A DNA stretch of 64,000 bases from assembly GCA_015956445.1 (NCBI GenBank), contig WIUZ02000014.1, forward strand, positions 1-64,000, written 5' to 3'. Of this stretch, positions 1 to 12,417 are shown piece by piece (position 1 is the first letter of the stretch; the number at the start of each line of letters is the position of its first letter). This DNA comes from Thelephora terrestris. Its lineage: Eukaryota > Basidiomycota > Agaricomycetes > Thelephorales > Thelephoraceae. Both the position numbers and the translations under genes were made by a program. Below the pieces are notes generated by a model. That model saw only the letters and a program-made list of their open reading frames with translations. It ran no database searches and had not been told where the DNA came from.

Positions 1-1216
1 CAGTGTGAAAAGATAGAAGAGAGTGCTGTGGACAGTTTTGGAGAAGGAACAAAAGTGAAATGGGTAAAGTCACTTCTAAATAGCACAGCGAGAGAGTAAG
101 CAGCGAAAGTATTATGTTGAACCCTATTCAGCGGTAGGCGAAAGGGATGTAGTGAAAGTTCGGGACAAGTGAAAGTCGGAGTGGGAATCGTGATGAACAG
201 CGAATACGAAACAACCAACGGTGTGCCAAGAGAAGCATCTGAAGTCATCGGGAACATAGGTAACAGCGGCGGGATAACAACGAGACAACGGAACACCAAG
301 AGGATAGCGAAGACGATCAGGAGGGACAAAAAACAAGAGAACCGAGGGAAAATTGTAGCGGCGCCGCTAGGCCTCAAGAGTCGAAAAGGAAGGTGAAGAT
401 CTAGAAAGGTTGCAGGTCGCAGGGGGATGTCGGAACTATAAAATCGGGGATGCAGTCCAAAGAAAAACGTAGCGAAGGGCAGCGAAAGGCAAAGAAAGGA
501 TAATTGGGCGCAGCGAAGTGAAGAGACAGGCGAATCCTAGTCTGAACGTTCAAGAGTCCTGCAGGACCACCTGTAAATCTCGCCCAGTGGCTGTCAACAC
601 CTGGGATAAGGTAGAATGTTGGGGTTCTGCCCGAAATAGTGTCACAACAGCGTACCATGTGAAAGTTACTTCCAGAAAGACGTCAAACCTTGTGGGATCC
701 TCGGAGGTGAAATTCTTATATACGGTATGGTCAACAACCAGAGGGTTCAAGGTCAAAGTCAAGTAATCCAATGGGAGTTACCATGACTTCGTTAGTTAAA
801 CTTGTTGACCAAGTCAACATCAATGATTTGCACAGCGGTGGATTGCCAGTGATTTCACCAAATTAATCAACTGACAAGGAAATCATAATTTTCCTGGTGC
901 CCACTAAAATTTCCTCCTAAGCTACTCTAAATTGGCTAGTCCACTCCAGTCATTCAAGAGACCCTTCTAGCCATAGGTCTTCTCGATATTCATGATAGGG
1001 TGTGGGGATAAATTTCATGAGGACATTCCCCATCCCTTGCATGCTGTCAAGGATCTGGACGAATCCGATCAGAGAAAGGGTGGGCTATCATCCAGAGTAA
1101 ATCACCTCCAAATCCGACGGCTCGAGTGATCCAACTGAAAAATGGACTATCAGGAAAGACGCTCTAGCGATAAAGGGACCACCTACACCCAGGGTACTTT
1201 ATTCTAGGACCCTCTT
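1..1216. other. No gene; GCGAAAG-rich sequence
   Basis: No coding region is supported. The first 540 bp are purine-rich on the plus strand and carry many scattered variants of GCGAAAG, AGTGAAAG and AGCGAAGG, like a decayed simple satellite. The open frames here are short, overlap on both strands and show no recognisable protein. Confidence 0.5.
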
Positions 1217-2407
1217 TCAATTGAGGGGGGTTCCTTTCAAATTGCAGGAGAGAAACGTGTGGTATCGCTGGTTATCATCAGTCTCCCACATTCTGAATTC
1301 ACGCTGACAGAGGTGATCATGATATCCACAGGGTGACAAGACGAATGTATACTGCCGGTCTGGCTGCATCAGAGGCATGGTGACTAAATCTTTGAGGAGG
1401 GAGAAGATGCTTGGTGAGGTGCTTGCAACAGTAATGACAGAGGTAACAGAGGGTGGAAGGCAACCGTGGATCTTGGGGAAGGTCAGGTGGGGAGATAAGA
1501 TGTCGTATTGGGTCTCCTCTGGGAACACAATCCTGACTGTCCTCAGCCCAGTGCAGGTGGTTAGGGCTGTATCTAACCAGCATATCAGCCCAACAAGCCA
1601 TGCACAGCAAGGCAGAATCAACTTACAGTTGAAAAATTTGGCTGGTCCAGTGATTGTCAAACTTTGAAGGGAAGGATACTGTTGCACAGCGCGCATCACG
1701 AGGGGATTGACGCAAAGAGATGTTATGTTTGGAAATGTTTGAGAAACTTCCTTTATCCAGGCCTGGTCATCAGTTACTATTGACAAGGTGGCCACTTGGG
1801 GGCAAAGGCCTCCCTGGTGAAGCTCGATCCCCGGGTGCTCATCAAAACTGTGTGGGCCTTTGCACCCTTCAAAATGGGTAGCTCTGGGTTTGTGCTTGAC
1901 CAGAAACTTGGCTATCGAGAGTTTGGTAGGGTGATGATTGAGGTCCATTTGAACAAAACCGGCAAACCTGATCCTTTTGCAACGGTCGAAGGCTGAGAGG
2001 TCAATGGGAAATCCTCCCACCACCAAGGATGTTACTCCAGTGAACTGTGGGAGAATAACTCCAATATCTGCAAGGGAGGTTTAGGTCAGTGGGTTCAAGC
2101 GGGACAAAAGACACACCCAACTATTGATAAACAGCAGGTCAGCACAGGTTTTGTCATTCGACATTGGCCGGATGACCCTCAAAGTTTTAGTATAAAGGAG
2201 CAGGTGATCTGCCTTATTCACAATCTCTTGGCAGACACTGAGATCGTGGTAGGTGCAGACAGAGACTGTCTGGAACTGGAACTTTCTTGCAATAGAGTTG
2301 AAGGTATGGGAACAAAGGGCAACGGAGTTGAGAGAGGGAGGGGTCCGGTTACCACTCAAATAGAACAAGTGGATAATCTTCTCAAGGATCTCTGCCGGAA
2401 GGCCCAT
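1217..2407 (-). CDS. F-box / leucine-rich-repeat-like protein
   Basis: A probable substrate adaptor of an SCF ubiquitin ligase. The N-terminus (GLPAEILEKIIHLFY, then SVALCSHTFNSIAR) matches the F-box, which binds Skp1. The rest has irregular leucine-rich stretches such as FPNITSLCVNPL and YPSLQSLTITG, the usual partner-binding region of fungal F-box/LRR proteins. The start at 2407 puts the F-box at the very N-terminus. A stop near 2083 is bypassed by an intron of about 46 bp, roughly 2113 to 2068. The acceptor TTGCAG is good and the downstream frame fits, but the in-frame donor is weak, so the exact donor is uncertain. The spliced protein is about 380 residues. The substrate cannot be predicted. 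Many Agaricomycetes hold large, fast-changing families of such genes. Confidence 0.7.
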
Positions 2408-3821
2408 GGAGTACAGTGAAGTAGGGCTTGCCTTGCAGAATCAGCATTATTAGTAAAACCTTGATGTTTCAATGATTATCGATCGAATCGTACAAAGGGG
2501 ATTTTATGGCAGCCACTTCCTACTGAGAGGTTGAAAAGGTCTTGAGAGTGGGGGGTCCAATAGAAAGAAGCTCTTAATCTGAAGAGGGTCTGAGACTCTG
2601 ATACGAGCGCCCTGCTCAACCTGTAGGATCGACTCTAGGAAAGCACTGAGGGAACAAGGGGGCAGACAGAAAGCAAAGAATCGCTGGGCCTGATGGTAAA
2701 CCCTCAGGCCTCAGATTGCACAGAAGCAGCGTGAGGTGGCAGTTCGTAAATAAGTAACGGAGTTCCGAGTCTCGCTGGTTTTGTGTGACGGTGACTTTGA
2801 CGTGGCATTCCCACGGAGAAGTCCGGGCGCCAGGCGTGGTCTGCGAATATTGGACGTACGAGAAAAGGCGCCTGGTGCGATCGCTACTACTTGGTGTGGA
2901 AGGACTGATACGGCGGGGGGGAGGTGGAGAAGGGGGGGGAAATAAGACATAAGAAAGCATGGTACAGCTGGTAGGCTCTTGCTGAACCGTTGACTGCCCT
3001 GCCTATATTGCTGCTCTGGATCTGATTGCTGCTCGCTATGGCATCCGCCACATTCAGATCTCTGGCTTAAAGCCAGTCAGTGAACAGTATAGTAATCAGC
3101 TCCACGCGCTCCAATATCTGCGGGGCTGTGATTCAAATCCTGCATAGGTAAAGAATCCAAATGGCGGGGAATCCTGAACCTGGTGTTCTGGGCCTATGAA
3201 GGTCCTATCTACAGGGCTACTCGATATTCTCCCCACTGCAAGGTTCAGCGTTTTCAGTGCGCACAATACGTCTTCGAGATCATTCGCTACAAACTGTACC
3301 TTTAGTGGACACCCACTACAACTTGTTCCGCTGGTTTGCGACTCATCTCTATACCGAGTTGACCCAGCATCGCAACCTATGTATCGTGAAACATTGGCGA
3401 GACATGTACCCCACCATTTCCACACGATCACGACTGCTTTACACAGACGGGTTACTTTCGCTACACTCCGATCGCTATTTTACACCTTCGCTGCGCTAGC
3501 GAGATTTTTACCTTCATATGATATGTGTGTTCTCAGATCAAGTTCTTTGTGGATGATATTGGTGTACATGTATATGTACGTGTCTTATGGCCCTTCATTA
3601 CACTGCCCTATTTGCCTTTTCCGACCCCGAACCTTCCTTCTCTTCATGCCTTAACCCACTTCCTTGGAAGCCGCCGTGAGGTGGCAACACTCAGAAACGG
3701 GACAGAGAGGACAAGAGCGTGATGATTGTCGGGGAGAAGAGGGATCGCTATCGAGAAGTACATGGTATCGAGGAATATATAGTATAGAAGTCAACATGAT
3801 GTTGTAATCATGATTACATGA
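2408..3821. other. No gene recognised
   Basis: Open frames of up to about 150 codons occur on both strands but show no family features. The plus strand between 3400 and 3510 again carries TTCGCTACACTCCG-like motifs, the complement of the GCGAA motif seen at the left edge. No transposon ends were found. Confidence 0.4.
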
Positions 3822-5671
3822 TTACATTCCTCCCTCCACAAAGCCGGTGTCGCTGGTCCTGTCCTCCTCCATACCGGAGCCGGGGACACTTTCTGACTCT
3901 TCTTCTGAGTCGGGGACCCAGACTCCCTGACCACCCAGCACCACGATACGCTGGTTGAAGATCTTAAGAAGGTGCTTCGCAACCACGCGGCGTGCCTCGA
4001 TAAGGCTGAGGAATTCGTAGGCGGCCAACTTTTCATTGTTCATTGTGGAGCGCAGCCGAATGCGTTCCTGCTCTAGGAATACCCGCGACCGACCTTTGCC
4101 TTGGGCGGTCGTCTCAAATCTACATAGATCAATGAGAGCCATGGGAAGCTCCGCCGGCGCCGGCATCGGTCCCACTCCTGGCAGTGCTGTTGTGTGGATA
4201 GGATGAGTTGGCGGTGTGAGGTTCACCGACTGGACCGTGGTAGGAGGGGCGGTAGGAGGAGCTGCCTGAATTGTTGTTGCTCTTGTCGCAGTAGCAGAGT
4301 GAGAGCGAGTCAACGCCGAAATTGAGGGAACCGGATCCTTGGGGACTGGTCCAGGGGGGACCGGTTTCTTAGCCCTAGTTTGGGTGATCTTCTTCGGCGC
4401 TGCTTTGCCAGTTACCCCAGCCGAGGTGTTTACCTTGTGTGGTTTCAAGTCCCGTTTGCAACGCTTTGTCCCAGCTTTCGACTTCGTCACCTTCGGCATC
4501 TTCACGATCCCAAAGTTCATATCCTTGAAAGAGCAGCGCTCTTGCTGACTAACGCAGACCCGGCAGCGAAACTGTACCACGCTTCGCGATGAATACCACG
4601 CGGGGAAGCACCTATCCTGATATTTATTTTTTTCGCAGTAGGAGCATTTCTGGAAGACATCAGCCGCTACACAGCACATTGAAGTGGGACCACATACCTT
4701 GTCTCGTGCCTCAGGAAAGCGGTTACGGTTCAGCCTGGCACCCTCCAAATGGGTCTCCCCACTTAGGTCGGCAGGAGTCGGCTCCACACCAGCGTCGCTG
4801 TCGTTGCCGCTGTCCTTTTCGAGTGTTGCGATATCACGAACTGCTTCGCCGTTTTCGCTGTTACATGCTGCAGAGTCCACTTCGTCGTCGCTGATAATGA
4901 TGGTCTTGGTGGATGAGTGGGAACGTTTTGAGATCCCCTCCTCTTTGTGCGGCAACTCCGGCAGGTCATGCTTTGCTTCCGGGGTGGGAACAGTACCATG
5001 AGGTTCGCGTCGTCTAGGCTGTGGACGCGGAGACTTCGACGGGATGACAGCATCAGCGACTAGGGTCTGCGACCTCTTCGCTGGTCGTTGGTTCGTTGCA
5101 GCCGGCTGGTTGTCCATTTTAACATCGTTGTCTTGAATTTGTGGCTGTGAGGCCGCTCTTTTTGGTGGTCGGTTGCTAGCTGCGGGGGTAGGTTCGTTCT
5201 CGGTCCTCCTGGAAGGCGGCAACATTTCTCGCGGTAGGTTGTTCGTGGCCACAGCGGCTTCACCGTATTGGGTGATGATGTCCAGAGGTGGGATATTGTA
5301 GTGCTGGCAGAGGTCATAATGGCGTTGCTGCAATCTGAGTTAGCTCCAGCATCCCCAATCCACCGCTATCAGCGACTCACCAGCCACGCTGTCAAATATA
5401 CCTGCCATAAAGCGCAGAATGGCTTGCCTCCATCTTCTAAGTCTTTCTCCAGCGCCCTCAACCGCCAGATCGCCAAAACAGACTCCCAGATTGCTTCCGA
5501 ACCATCTCCGGATCCCGTCAAATAAGGCATAAGCTCCCTCTTCGTCCAACCGGCATCCGATAGCACTTGGGATGACGGTGATTCATCGTATGTCTGAATC
5601 TGGGCAAAGGCCGGGAATGGAGCAAGTCCGTTGGTGCCTTTGGTAGGATCCCAGGAGGAGGATAAATCCAT
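3822..5671 (-). CDS. Cys-rich orphan protein, about 598 residues
   Basis: Not assigned to a named family. Exon 1 runs 5671-5381 and exon 2 5327-3822. The 47-53 bp intron has donor GTGAGT and acceptor TTGCAG, and both exons join in phase 0. The first 97 residues are tryptophan-rich and helical in character. Residues about 105-300 are charged and low-complexity, with several basic clusters and an acidic stretch. Residues about 300-365 hold a cysteine cluster with CSYCEKNKYQDRC and FRCRVCVSQQERC, which may bind zinc. The next segment is Lys/Arg-rich and then Pro/Thr-rich. A helical C-terminal segment (EKLAAYEFLSLIEARRVVAK) precedes an acidic tail. The layout suggests a nuclear or nucleic-acid-binding protein; this is inference. 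Similar Cys-cluster proteins are common next to repeats in mushroom genomes. Confidence 0.7.
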
Positions 5672-5717
5672 GGTGAATAGAGATGGAAGAGCGATTTTAT
5701 GGCGGAGAAAAATCTTC

Positions 5718-5760
5718 TTATTCCCGGGACGATAGTACTGGGTCTTATCGACCTTTATTC
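5718..5760. repeat. Dispersed repeat B, copy 1
   Basis: The segment beginning CCCGGGACGATAGTACTGG is related to the segments near 13,540 and 43,363. It lies just upstream of the Cys-rich gene start at 5671, inside its probable promoter. Only the left half of the family is recognisable here. Confidence 0.4.
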
Positions 5761-5771
5761 TCAAAACCACG

Positions 5772-7008
5772 ATTTTACGGTAAGAGTTTGATGGCGCATC
5801 AGATCAGCACATGACCAATTTTATTGTCTCATGTTTTGACCATCCCGTATCCCGCCGCCTTGCATCGACAATGCACCTCTCATACGACATCTGTACCTCA
5901 TTGCCCCCTCTATATAAACACAAACAACTAGACCTGGTCGCAAACCATTTAACTAGATGTATATGACCCTCCTGATTCGAGAGCAGACCGTCCCGGGCTT
6001 TGCCGCTAGTCGACCCTATACCTTTCTGCCGGTGCTGATCATCCTAATCGGGATGCCTCCTATTTTCATCATGCGCCTCGCACGCTTCTCACTCTTCAAC
6101 CCAGGGACGTTTGTCACTCAAAGCCATAGGAAAACGACTTGCCTTCAGTGTGGGCATAGAGCGGAAGAGGTCTTTCGCCCTTTGCCCGCCTTCGCTGCGG
6201 CCTGGTAGCGGGCCGATCATCGTGCCACAGCGAACACGACTCCCTATTCTTCAGTTCGTGTCCAGTACGACCTCCGCTGTGGCTTCTCCCTCAACCTCTC
6301 CACTGTTCCAAAGTTACACTCCCTTTGTCCACCTTCGCTGCAGCCTGGCAGAGGGTCGATCCTCGTGCCACAGTAGACGCGACTCCATCTCCGCTGCAAC
6401 TTCTCTCTGTAGCGAGCCCTTGACCTCTCCAACATTCCAAGTTCACACTTACTCCTGACTCCGCCCAGCCTCAGCTCATGTACGTGACCATCCATATCAG
6501 TCCATCTCGGATTCAACCTGTGTGCCGCTTCCTTATCTTATCGCTCTGACGTAGACTCGCTGCAGCTATCATCAGCTGGGACCTTCCAAAATCCCTGGCT
6601 CTTCTGTCGGGCCTGAAACGTGCCTGCTAGACCTCCACAGTGCAACATTTGCACGAATTATCCCGCCGCCTTCATTTTCGCTATTTCCCCGTTTTATTGC
6701 TGGGTATCGTTTTCTTATTCACTGTCTGCATACATACTATCAGATGAGATAGAATGAAGCATTATCACTTGTTTGTAGACAGTTCGCCCGTGCAATTGTA
6801 TCTCCGTATGAGACCCCGCACATGAGAGATCCAGCAGCTGGCTCACGTGTGTTTATTTACATGATTCAAGGGAACGTCCGACGCTCGCAACACATTCACT
6901 CAGGCAACGAGTCCATTTTGCCACATAAAGGCTCGGTCACGTCTGTCACGGGTGGTGTAGATCTTGAGACTTGGGGCCCATGGGATCACGCCGTGACCAA
7001 TTCCGTTA
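5772..7008. other. No gene; degenerate 140-bp tandem duplication
   Basis: No gene is supported. Two imperfect copies of a segment starting CTTCGCTGC(G/A)GCCTGG lie at about 6188-6328 and 6331-6465. They share TCGTGCCACAG and ACCTCTCCA blocks and are about 75 percent alike by eye. Confidence 0.5.
5911..5917 (+). promoter_or_regulatory. TATA-like box without a clear gene
   Basis: TATATAAA follows a pyrimidine tract, but the plus-strand frame starting at 5957 has no recognisable product. It may be a leftover promoter or chance. Confidence 0.25.
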
Positions 7009-7125
7009 GTAAGCAGGATTGCGTGAAAACTTCGAAGGCCCAACGGCGATTTTGATGGATGGTGTAAAGGTGATTACACCATCACTCTGAGGTTGCGCGA
7101 CGTCGATTGCTTACACATGGCGTCA
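7009..7125 (+). repeat. Dispersed repeat A, copy 1
   Basis: One of four copies of a 100-120 bp element beginning TAAGCAGGATTGCGTGAAAAC, with a central ATTTTGATGGATGGTGTAAA. The core contains the perfect dyad GATGGTGTAA / TTACACCATC. Copy 2 (17.99-18.1 kb, inverted) shares the outside flank TTCCGTTAG, so repeated DNA extends past the unit. Confidence 0.75.
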
Positions 7126-7221
7126 TTACTGTAGTATCTATGTTTTGAAATTGTTTACAATTCCGTAGCATATGTTTTGGCTGGTGCGGGATCGCCGGTG
7201 CGGCTGACGCGACACTTTCTT

Positions 7222-7484
7222 GGTCATATCTCGGCCGATACTCAATTAATCCTACAGTACAAGGATTAGCTTTTACATATTGAGACACTTGCTACTATGT
7301 ATCCCGCTTTGTCCGAACACGTGAAATCGAGTTCTTCGCCCTGTGGAACCCATTCTTTAATCCCCTCCTAAGGTCCAGAATTTCCTTTATGGGAATCTGC
7401 ACGTAAGCCGGCCGAGGCAAAAGTCTTCCAAGTCCTACACGGTTCTCACCAGCTTATTCACCGCTTCAATCCAAGAAATTTTAT
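7222..7484 (+). repeat. Left inverted arm of the 6.2-kb block
   Basis: Matches the reverse complement of 13172-13404. It reads from TATCTCGGCCGATACT through to the shared end CTTCAATCCAAGAAA. The copies differ by substitutions and small indels, so the arms are old. Confidence 0.75.
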
Positions 7485-9002
7485 TGTATTGAGTAGTCGC
7501 ACGCGTTGAACTACTCTACAAAAACCTGGGCAGACGATGTGGGTGAACATGAGGACCGGATTGGACTGTTTCTGTCAAGCACGCAAGCGTTTTCTGGGAG
7601 GGTCGGCCCTTCCAGAAGCGGTCTGCCGCTTTCGTCGTTGGGAAGAGGCGGCAAGAGGATCTGGCAAAGGGGAGAAAGCAATAGTACGTGCAGAGATAGA
7701 AGTGATAAGTTGCTTCATCACCCAAGATACATCGTTGATTGCAGCGTCAAGGCTGCTTTTCACCGCCAGGTCTTGAACGTGGGCCCACCACCCAAGCGAC
7801 ATCACTGCGAGGAATAGGCCATCCTTACCACCCGAGGATAGTTTCGCTCCCCAGTCACCGTTGACATCTCCCTGTGGGAATCGCCAGCTCCCGGTATCGC
7901 TCCACTCAGGCTGGGCAGCAGTCCACCACTGTATCCGTAGGCCTTCAAACTTCTCAGTAGATGTGACCTTCGGTATATGGTAGCTCCTCTGAAACCTACG
8001 AAATATAGTGAGAAGGGTGGAACGTTTGAGCCCGTTGTACTTACAGCTTGGGCAGAGGAGAGGCTCTCGAAGACAACCCAGCGCTCCAATAACTTAACCC
8101 ACTCAGGTCCGCCAGGAACCCAATCAGGAAAGATTCAGCGGCGCAAACGTAGCTAGGTTGTTGAGGCTCCAGCTTCCAGGTGAGCCTGTTCTGGGGAGGC
8201 CATTCATCATCACCTTGGGGGTGGGGAGCATTACTCAAGGGTGAGGTGACGGTACTGAGGTTTGCTGAGATTGTTGTGTCCTGCGCGGGAGATGGTGAGA
8301 GTGTCGGAGAAGGCGCGATTGTTGGCAAAGGCAGAGAGGCAGACGGCGGCCTGACGATGAGTATGGGTAAGGTCGATAGCAGCACATCTGCTAAAGGGGT
8401 CGGCGCTGGCAAGGGAAATTGATGCAAAGTCAGCAGCGAGTTGACGGCTGGCGATTGTGGTCGGGATGGAGGTGGGGAGAATACGGGGGTTGAAGATCTG
8501 TTGGGAGAAGACCTCGGCGTTGGAGAAGAGGGTGTGGATGCAGGATCGGGGTCGGTCTCTTGAGCGTCTGGCTGTCGGAGGAGCTCTTGAGGAGCTGGTG
8601 GACAGGGTTAGAAAGGTCCCAGCCCGAATTAGATTGCGCTTACTGTACGCAGTCAAGGGCCACTCCCAATACTTGTCTTTGAGGGCCTTGAACAACAGGC
8701 CTAAGAACTCTCCAAAAGTGTGCCCAGTGTGGACCGAACGACCGTTTGAAGATCTGCCAAAGGAGTCAGCGCTGGGCATAGAATGTGTTGACATCGAAGG
8801 AATACGTACGAGAGATTCTAAGGCTGCCGGTCCCGAGTGCGCACGGTCCTCCGGCCATGAGGCATGTATTGAAGTTGGAAGCTTATTTAACTTGATCAAG
8901 GACCTTGTGGAAGTGGTCGGGGAGTCCATCCGGAAGGGTGCAAGTGGAGACCAAACAACGGCGCAGAGCAGAAGGGCGTTACCTAGCCGTCCATTGCTTT
9001 TT
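7485..9002. other. Decayed coding-like DNA, unassigned
   Basis: Frames on both strands are open (232 residues on minus at 8231-8929, 182 on plus at 8457-9005). Neither gives a convincing family, and they overlap, so at most one is real. The minus frame has a readable stretch (KALKDKYWEWPLTAYSKRN) but no start or splice context. It is best read as a decayed gene fragment. Confidence 0.3.
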
Positions 9003-9004
9003 TA

Positions 9005-9481
9005 GATCAACGTCCGCCCTGTGCTTCGTCAACCTTCAACACTTTCCACGGCTTTTGAAAAACCTTGATGTCCTCCTTGTGACGTTCCTCAATGTACTTG
9101 TCAACTTCGCTCCGTTCGTTTTCTGGAATAGTAGGCATCAATTCCTTGGAGATAGCCTGCTCGAAGTGGAGGAACTTGTATGGAGTTCTTCATGGAGGGC
9201 ACTGCCTTCCCCAAAAAAGACGCAAGAGCAAGCCTGAGGAAGGGTGGGGCGGACGGCTCTTCGCGGTGGCTTTCGGGCGATGTCGACGGTGCGGCCCGTG
9301 CGGGCCTTGGGAGCAGCCGCGGCGGTGGATTTGTCGCGACTGTAAAACCACCATCCAATCTTCTACACCTTGTTCTTAGTGAAGCGACATGTTGAGGAAA
9401 ATAGTTACTCACGTCGTTCACTTTATTGTGACCAAGAGACAGCCGGGATGCAAACTCGACTAAGAATTCGATTGTAGTCAT
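9005..9481 (-). pseudogene. Decayed two-exon gene, unknown function
   Basis: The frame opens at 9481 (MTTIEFLVEFASRLSLGHN). A GTGAGT donor at 9412 and a GTGTAG acceptor at about 9367 join it to a basic stretch (KSTAAAAPKARTGRTVD). About 60 codons later the frame breaks. A different frame then holds a sensible helical C-terminus (KELMPTIPENERSEVDKYIE) that ends near 9008. At least one frameshift is therefore present between about 9180 and 9230. The basic middle and helical tail recall small basidiomycete orphan proteins, but no family is named. It sits inside the inverted-arm block, next to the bromodomain relic. Confidence 0.4.
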
Positions 9482-10049
9482 TGTGAGGCAGTCTCCACCT
9501 GATTATCATTCCGCTTGGGCCATGGAAGGTACTTCTCGTTGAGCCATGCAAGTTAGTCAGGGGTTGTCCAGCGCTTAGCTTGGCTTCATCGACGAGGGAG
9601 GTTTGCCACGAAGAAGGGTGACGAATTTGGACTTGGAGTTAGAAGGAAGCAAAGGAAGGAACTCCTTTGTCACGTGTCATCTGGTTGCTGGTTGACGTCG
9701 AGAGCTTCTGGCTGATCGGCACGGTGCCGTGAGTTCACGATCGACGCCAACGTCCAATAGTGGAGAGGGGAGGCTCGTTGTAGACCACCCCCCTCTTGTC
9801 CCTTCACCTCTTCCTCTGTCCCTTCACCTCTTCCTCTGTCGCTTCAGCACATAGTCTTCTCAGCCATTTCACCCATTCTCCACGTCGTTCATCGCATTTT
9901 GTTTCTTCCGGCTCCGCGTCCTACCGAACTCAGGTTCGGTTCCACCCAACCTTTTCATCTCACTCGGCGCTACTCGTGTCCTTTAGACCGGACCTCGCAT
10001 CGACGTTGGACCCCAGGCACAACGGCTCAGCGTTCTCCTCCTGATCCGG

Positions 10050-11500
10050 CCCAACCCAAATTTACTCATAACCCTCAATTTCCAGCTTGTCCCCCGCCTC
10101 TTCGCTGTCACTCTATCGGCACAAGTTCTGCGCCTCAACAAAGAACTTGAAAAAGTCGAAAGACGCACGAAACCTCGTTCCCCGTCGACGTCGCGGCCAT
10201 GGACGTCCCACACTATCCGGAAATCGTGACCCATCTCAAGACGATCGAAGAGAAACCGACGATTCCGCACCCAGGAATTTTTCAAAGCCCAATTAGCCAT
10301 GACATACGTCTGCGGACCAGTTTATCGCGGACGTGCGGCTTGTCTCTTCGAATTGCGTCAAGTTCAACGGTCCCGAGCATACGATATTTCACCGATTTTT
10401 GACAAGTACCTTCCGCCGCCAGAAGAGGCCAAACCCCTTCCTGTCAAGGAGGCTCCTCCCTCCCCTCCGCCTCCCGCTCCAGCCCCACCCCCTGCCAAGC
10501 ATCGCGGGCCTCGACACCCCTCCACGCCAATCCCAGTCATCAGGATTAACCACTCAGTCTCTGTTGGCGTAAACCAACCCAAGCGGGAAGTCATCCACCG
10601 CCGTCGAAGGATCTCACATACGATGTATCCAAGAAGTCGAGAAAGGCGAGAGCGGCGAAGGACTATCTGAACGCGGTGCGGTTGAGGTTCTGTAGTAAGT
10701 TGTTGAGCGAGCTCTCTCAACGATGCGGAAGCGGTTGGACGCCCACGAGTACTTGAGCGCGCAAGCGTTTTTCGCCGACTTCAAGCTTATGAACCGCAAC
10801 TGCTACAACCCCCCTGGCACATCGTCAACCTTGCGGGTATCGAATTGCAACGGCTATTCAACAAACGTGGAAGAATCCCCCCCACCTCAAACCCCAGCCA
10901 TCACATGACGATGAAATGGACGACGATAGCGAGGATGACAACCAACACCGTAGGTCGATTATCACGTTATTTCGCTCCCTCGGACGCCTACAGGCTTAAT
11001 TTCAGGTATCGCCGAGATGGAGAAACAAATCGAAGCCATGAACGGCACGATTTCCGCTCTGAAGCAGTAGAAGAAGGGAAAGCCGCCGAAGAAGCCCTCT
11101 CGCCAGCAACCTACTCCCGCTGCTTACAGTCAAAGAAACCCACCGCGAGGAAGTCTGGCAAGAAGAGCGCTGCCTTCCCCGGGGACGACGACATCTTGAC
11201 CTTTGCGCAGAAGAAGGACCTATCAGAGGCTATACAAACTCTCGATGGTCAGAATCTAGAGAGGGTCATCCGGATCATTCGCGAAGGCGTTCCCGAGATT
11301 CAGGATGAATGTCTCCTTACATTTTTGCTGATCTGTTTCAGTTACTGATGCCTACTCATCTACGTTTGTAGAGCACCTAAGACATCGAGCTCGAGATCGA
11401 CCATCTTTTGGCCAATGTGCTGATAAAGCTTTACAACTTCGTCATTCGACCGCCCAAAGCCGCTCAACCAAACTCTGTTTTTTTTTTTCTTTTCCTCCAT
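10050..11500 (+). pseudogene. Pseudogene of a BET bromodomain factor (Bdf1-like)
   Basis: BET proteins bind acetylated histones and help transcription start. The decayed copy keeps, in order: a bromodomain (HKFCAST, then PHYPEIVTH, then SSNCVKFNGPEHTI), the FDKYLPPPEE linker, a middle segment (AKDYLNAVRLRFCSKLL), a coiled segment (EMEKQIEAMNGTISALK) and the extra-terminal NET domain (DDDILTFAQKKDLSEAIQ, then RVIRIIREGVPEIQ, then IELEIDHLLANVLIKLYNF near 11,375-11,450). The pieces fall in different frames. Breaks lie at about 10,160, 10,230, 10,330, 10,400 and 10,720, and a stop interrupts the coiled segment near 11,070. The first bromodomain of the family is not present. Some introns may remain (near 10,950-11,005 and 11,340-11,372). 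It looks like a truncated, inactivated duplicate of a gene located elsewhere. Confidence 0.8.
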
Positions 11501-12417
11501 CTGATTAGTACACGCATGTCTCTAGTCCGAGAATAATTTTAGTTGTGTTTTATCTGAGTTTTGATCCTTCCACGTGCGACCACTCATATCACACCCACGA
11601 GTTTTGCTGATCTCGCGATCAGTCGGGCAGGGAACCGACTCGAGGTTACAGGTAGACACCCAACAAGAACCTGTCACCACCGCCTATGCTACCTCGTTCC
11701 CCAGCCTACGACTTGGATGAGATGACGCTCGACGACGACGGTACGTTAAAGTTGTTACATATTGTTTCAGCGTTTGGCCCTGACCTGACCTACGATGGAA
11801 CCGGTCGTTCATTCAACTTACACTTCTTACAACGCAACAACCCAAACCGCACCGAAACTCACTTATCGCCGCGACTGGTTCCGCCGCCATCCATCTTATC
11901 CCATTGATTCCCAATCGTCTCTCCTCGTTCTCGGGCGATCAGCTCCCCTTACATTACCCTAGTAGTAGTACCTCGGATCCCGAATGACAATGCTGTATAC
12001 CGCTGGATCATCAAATATTGAATATTGACTATAGATCGCTTCTTCGTCTTATGCTACGTTTACTCACACTTCGTCTGTTCGTCGCTCGTCCCCTACGCCA
12101 CAGACCTTGTTAGTTAGTTCTCTTATTTTCGTATCTAGATAGCACAATTTTTTTTCTGTACTGAATTGCGCTGACAACCCGGCGCCGCTTGTGCACCAGA
12201 AAGTTACACAAGAAAAGTCATGCTAAAGTTCAGCACACCTGCGAAGGGTGCGTTAAAGTCAGACAGAAATCACTCGAGCCGGAATTTGTGAGCAGAAGCA
12301 CGAGTAGAAGTTTTGGGGGCATCGTGACTGATCGGCGCTTCGTCTCTCAGCGTGCCTCGACCTTCAGGTCGTCATGCCCCCAAACGGGGCCTCCCCCCAG
12401 ACGTCTACCCTTCGCAC

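Noticed and set aside
4339-5001. Plus-strand frames over the Cys-rich gene
   Set aside because: They are shadows of the long minus-strand exon, which has good splice sites and a Cys cluster.
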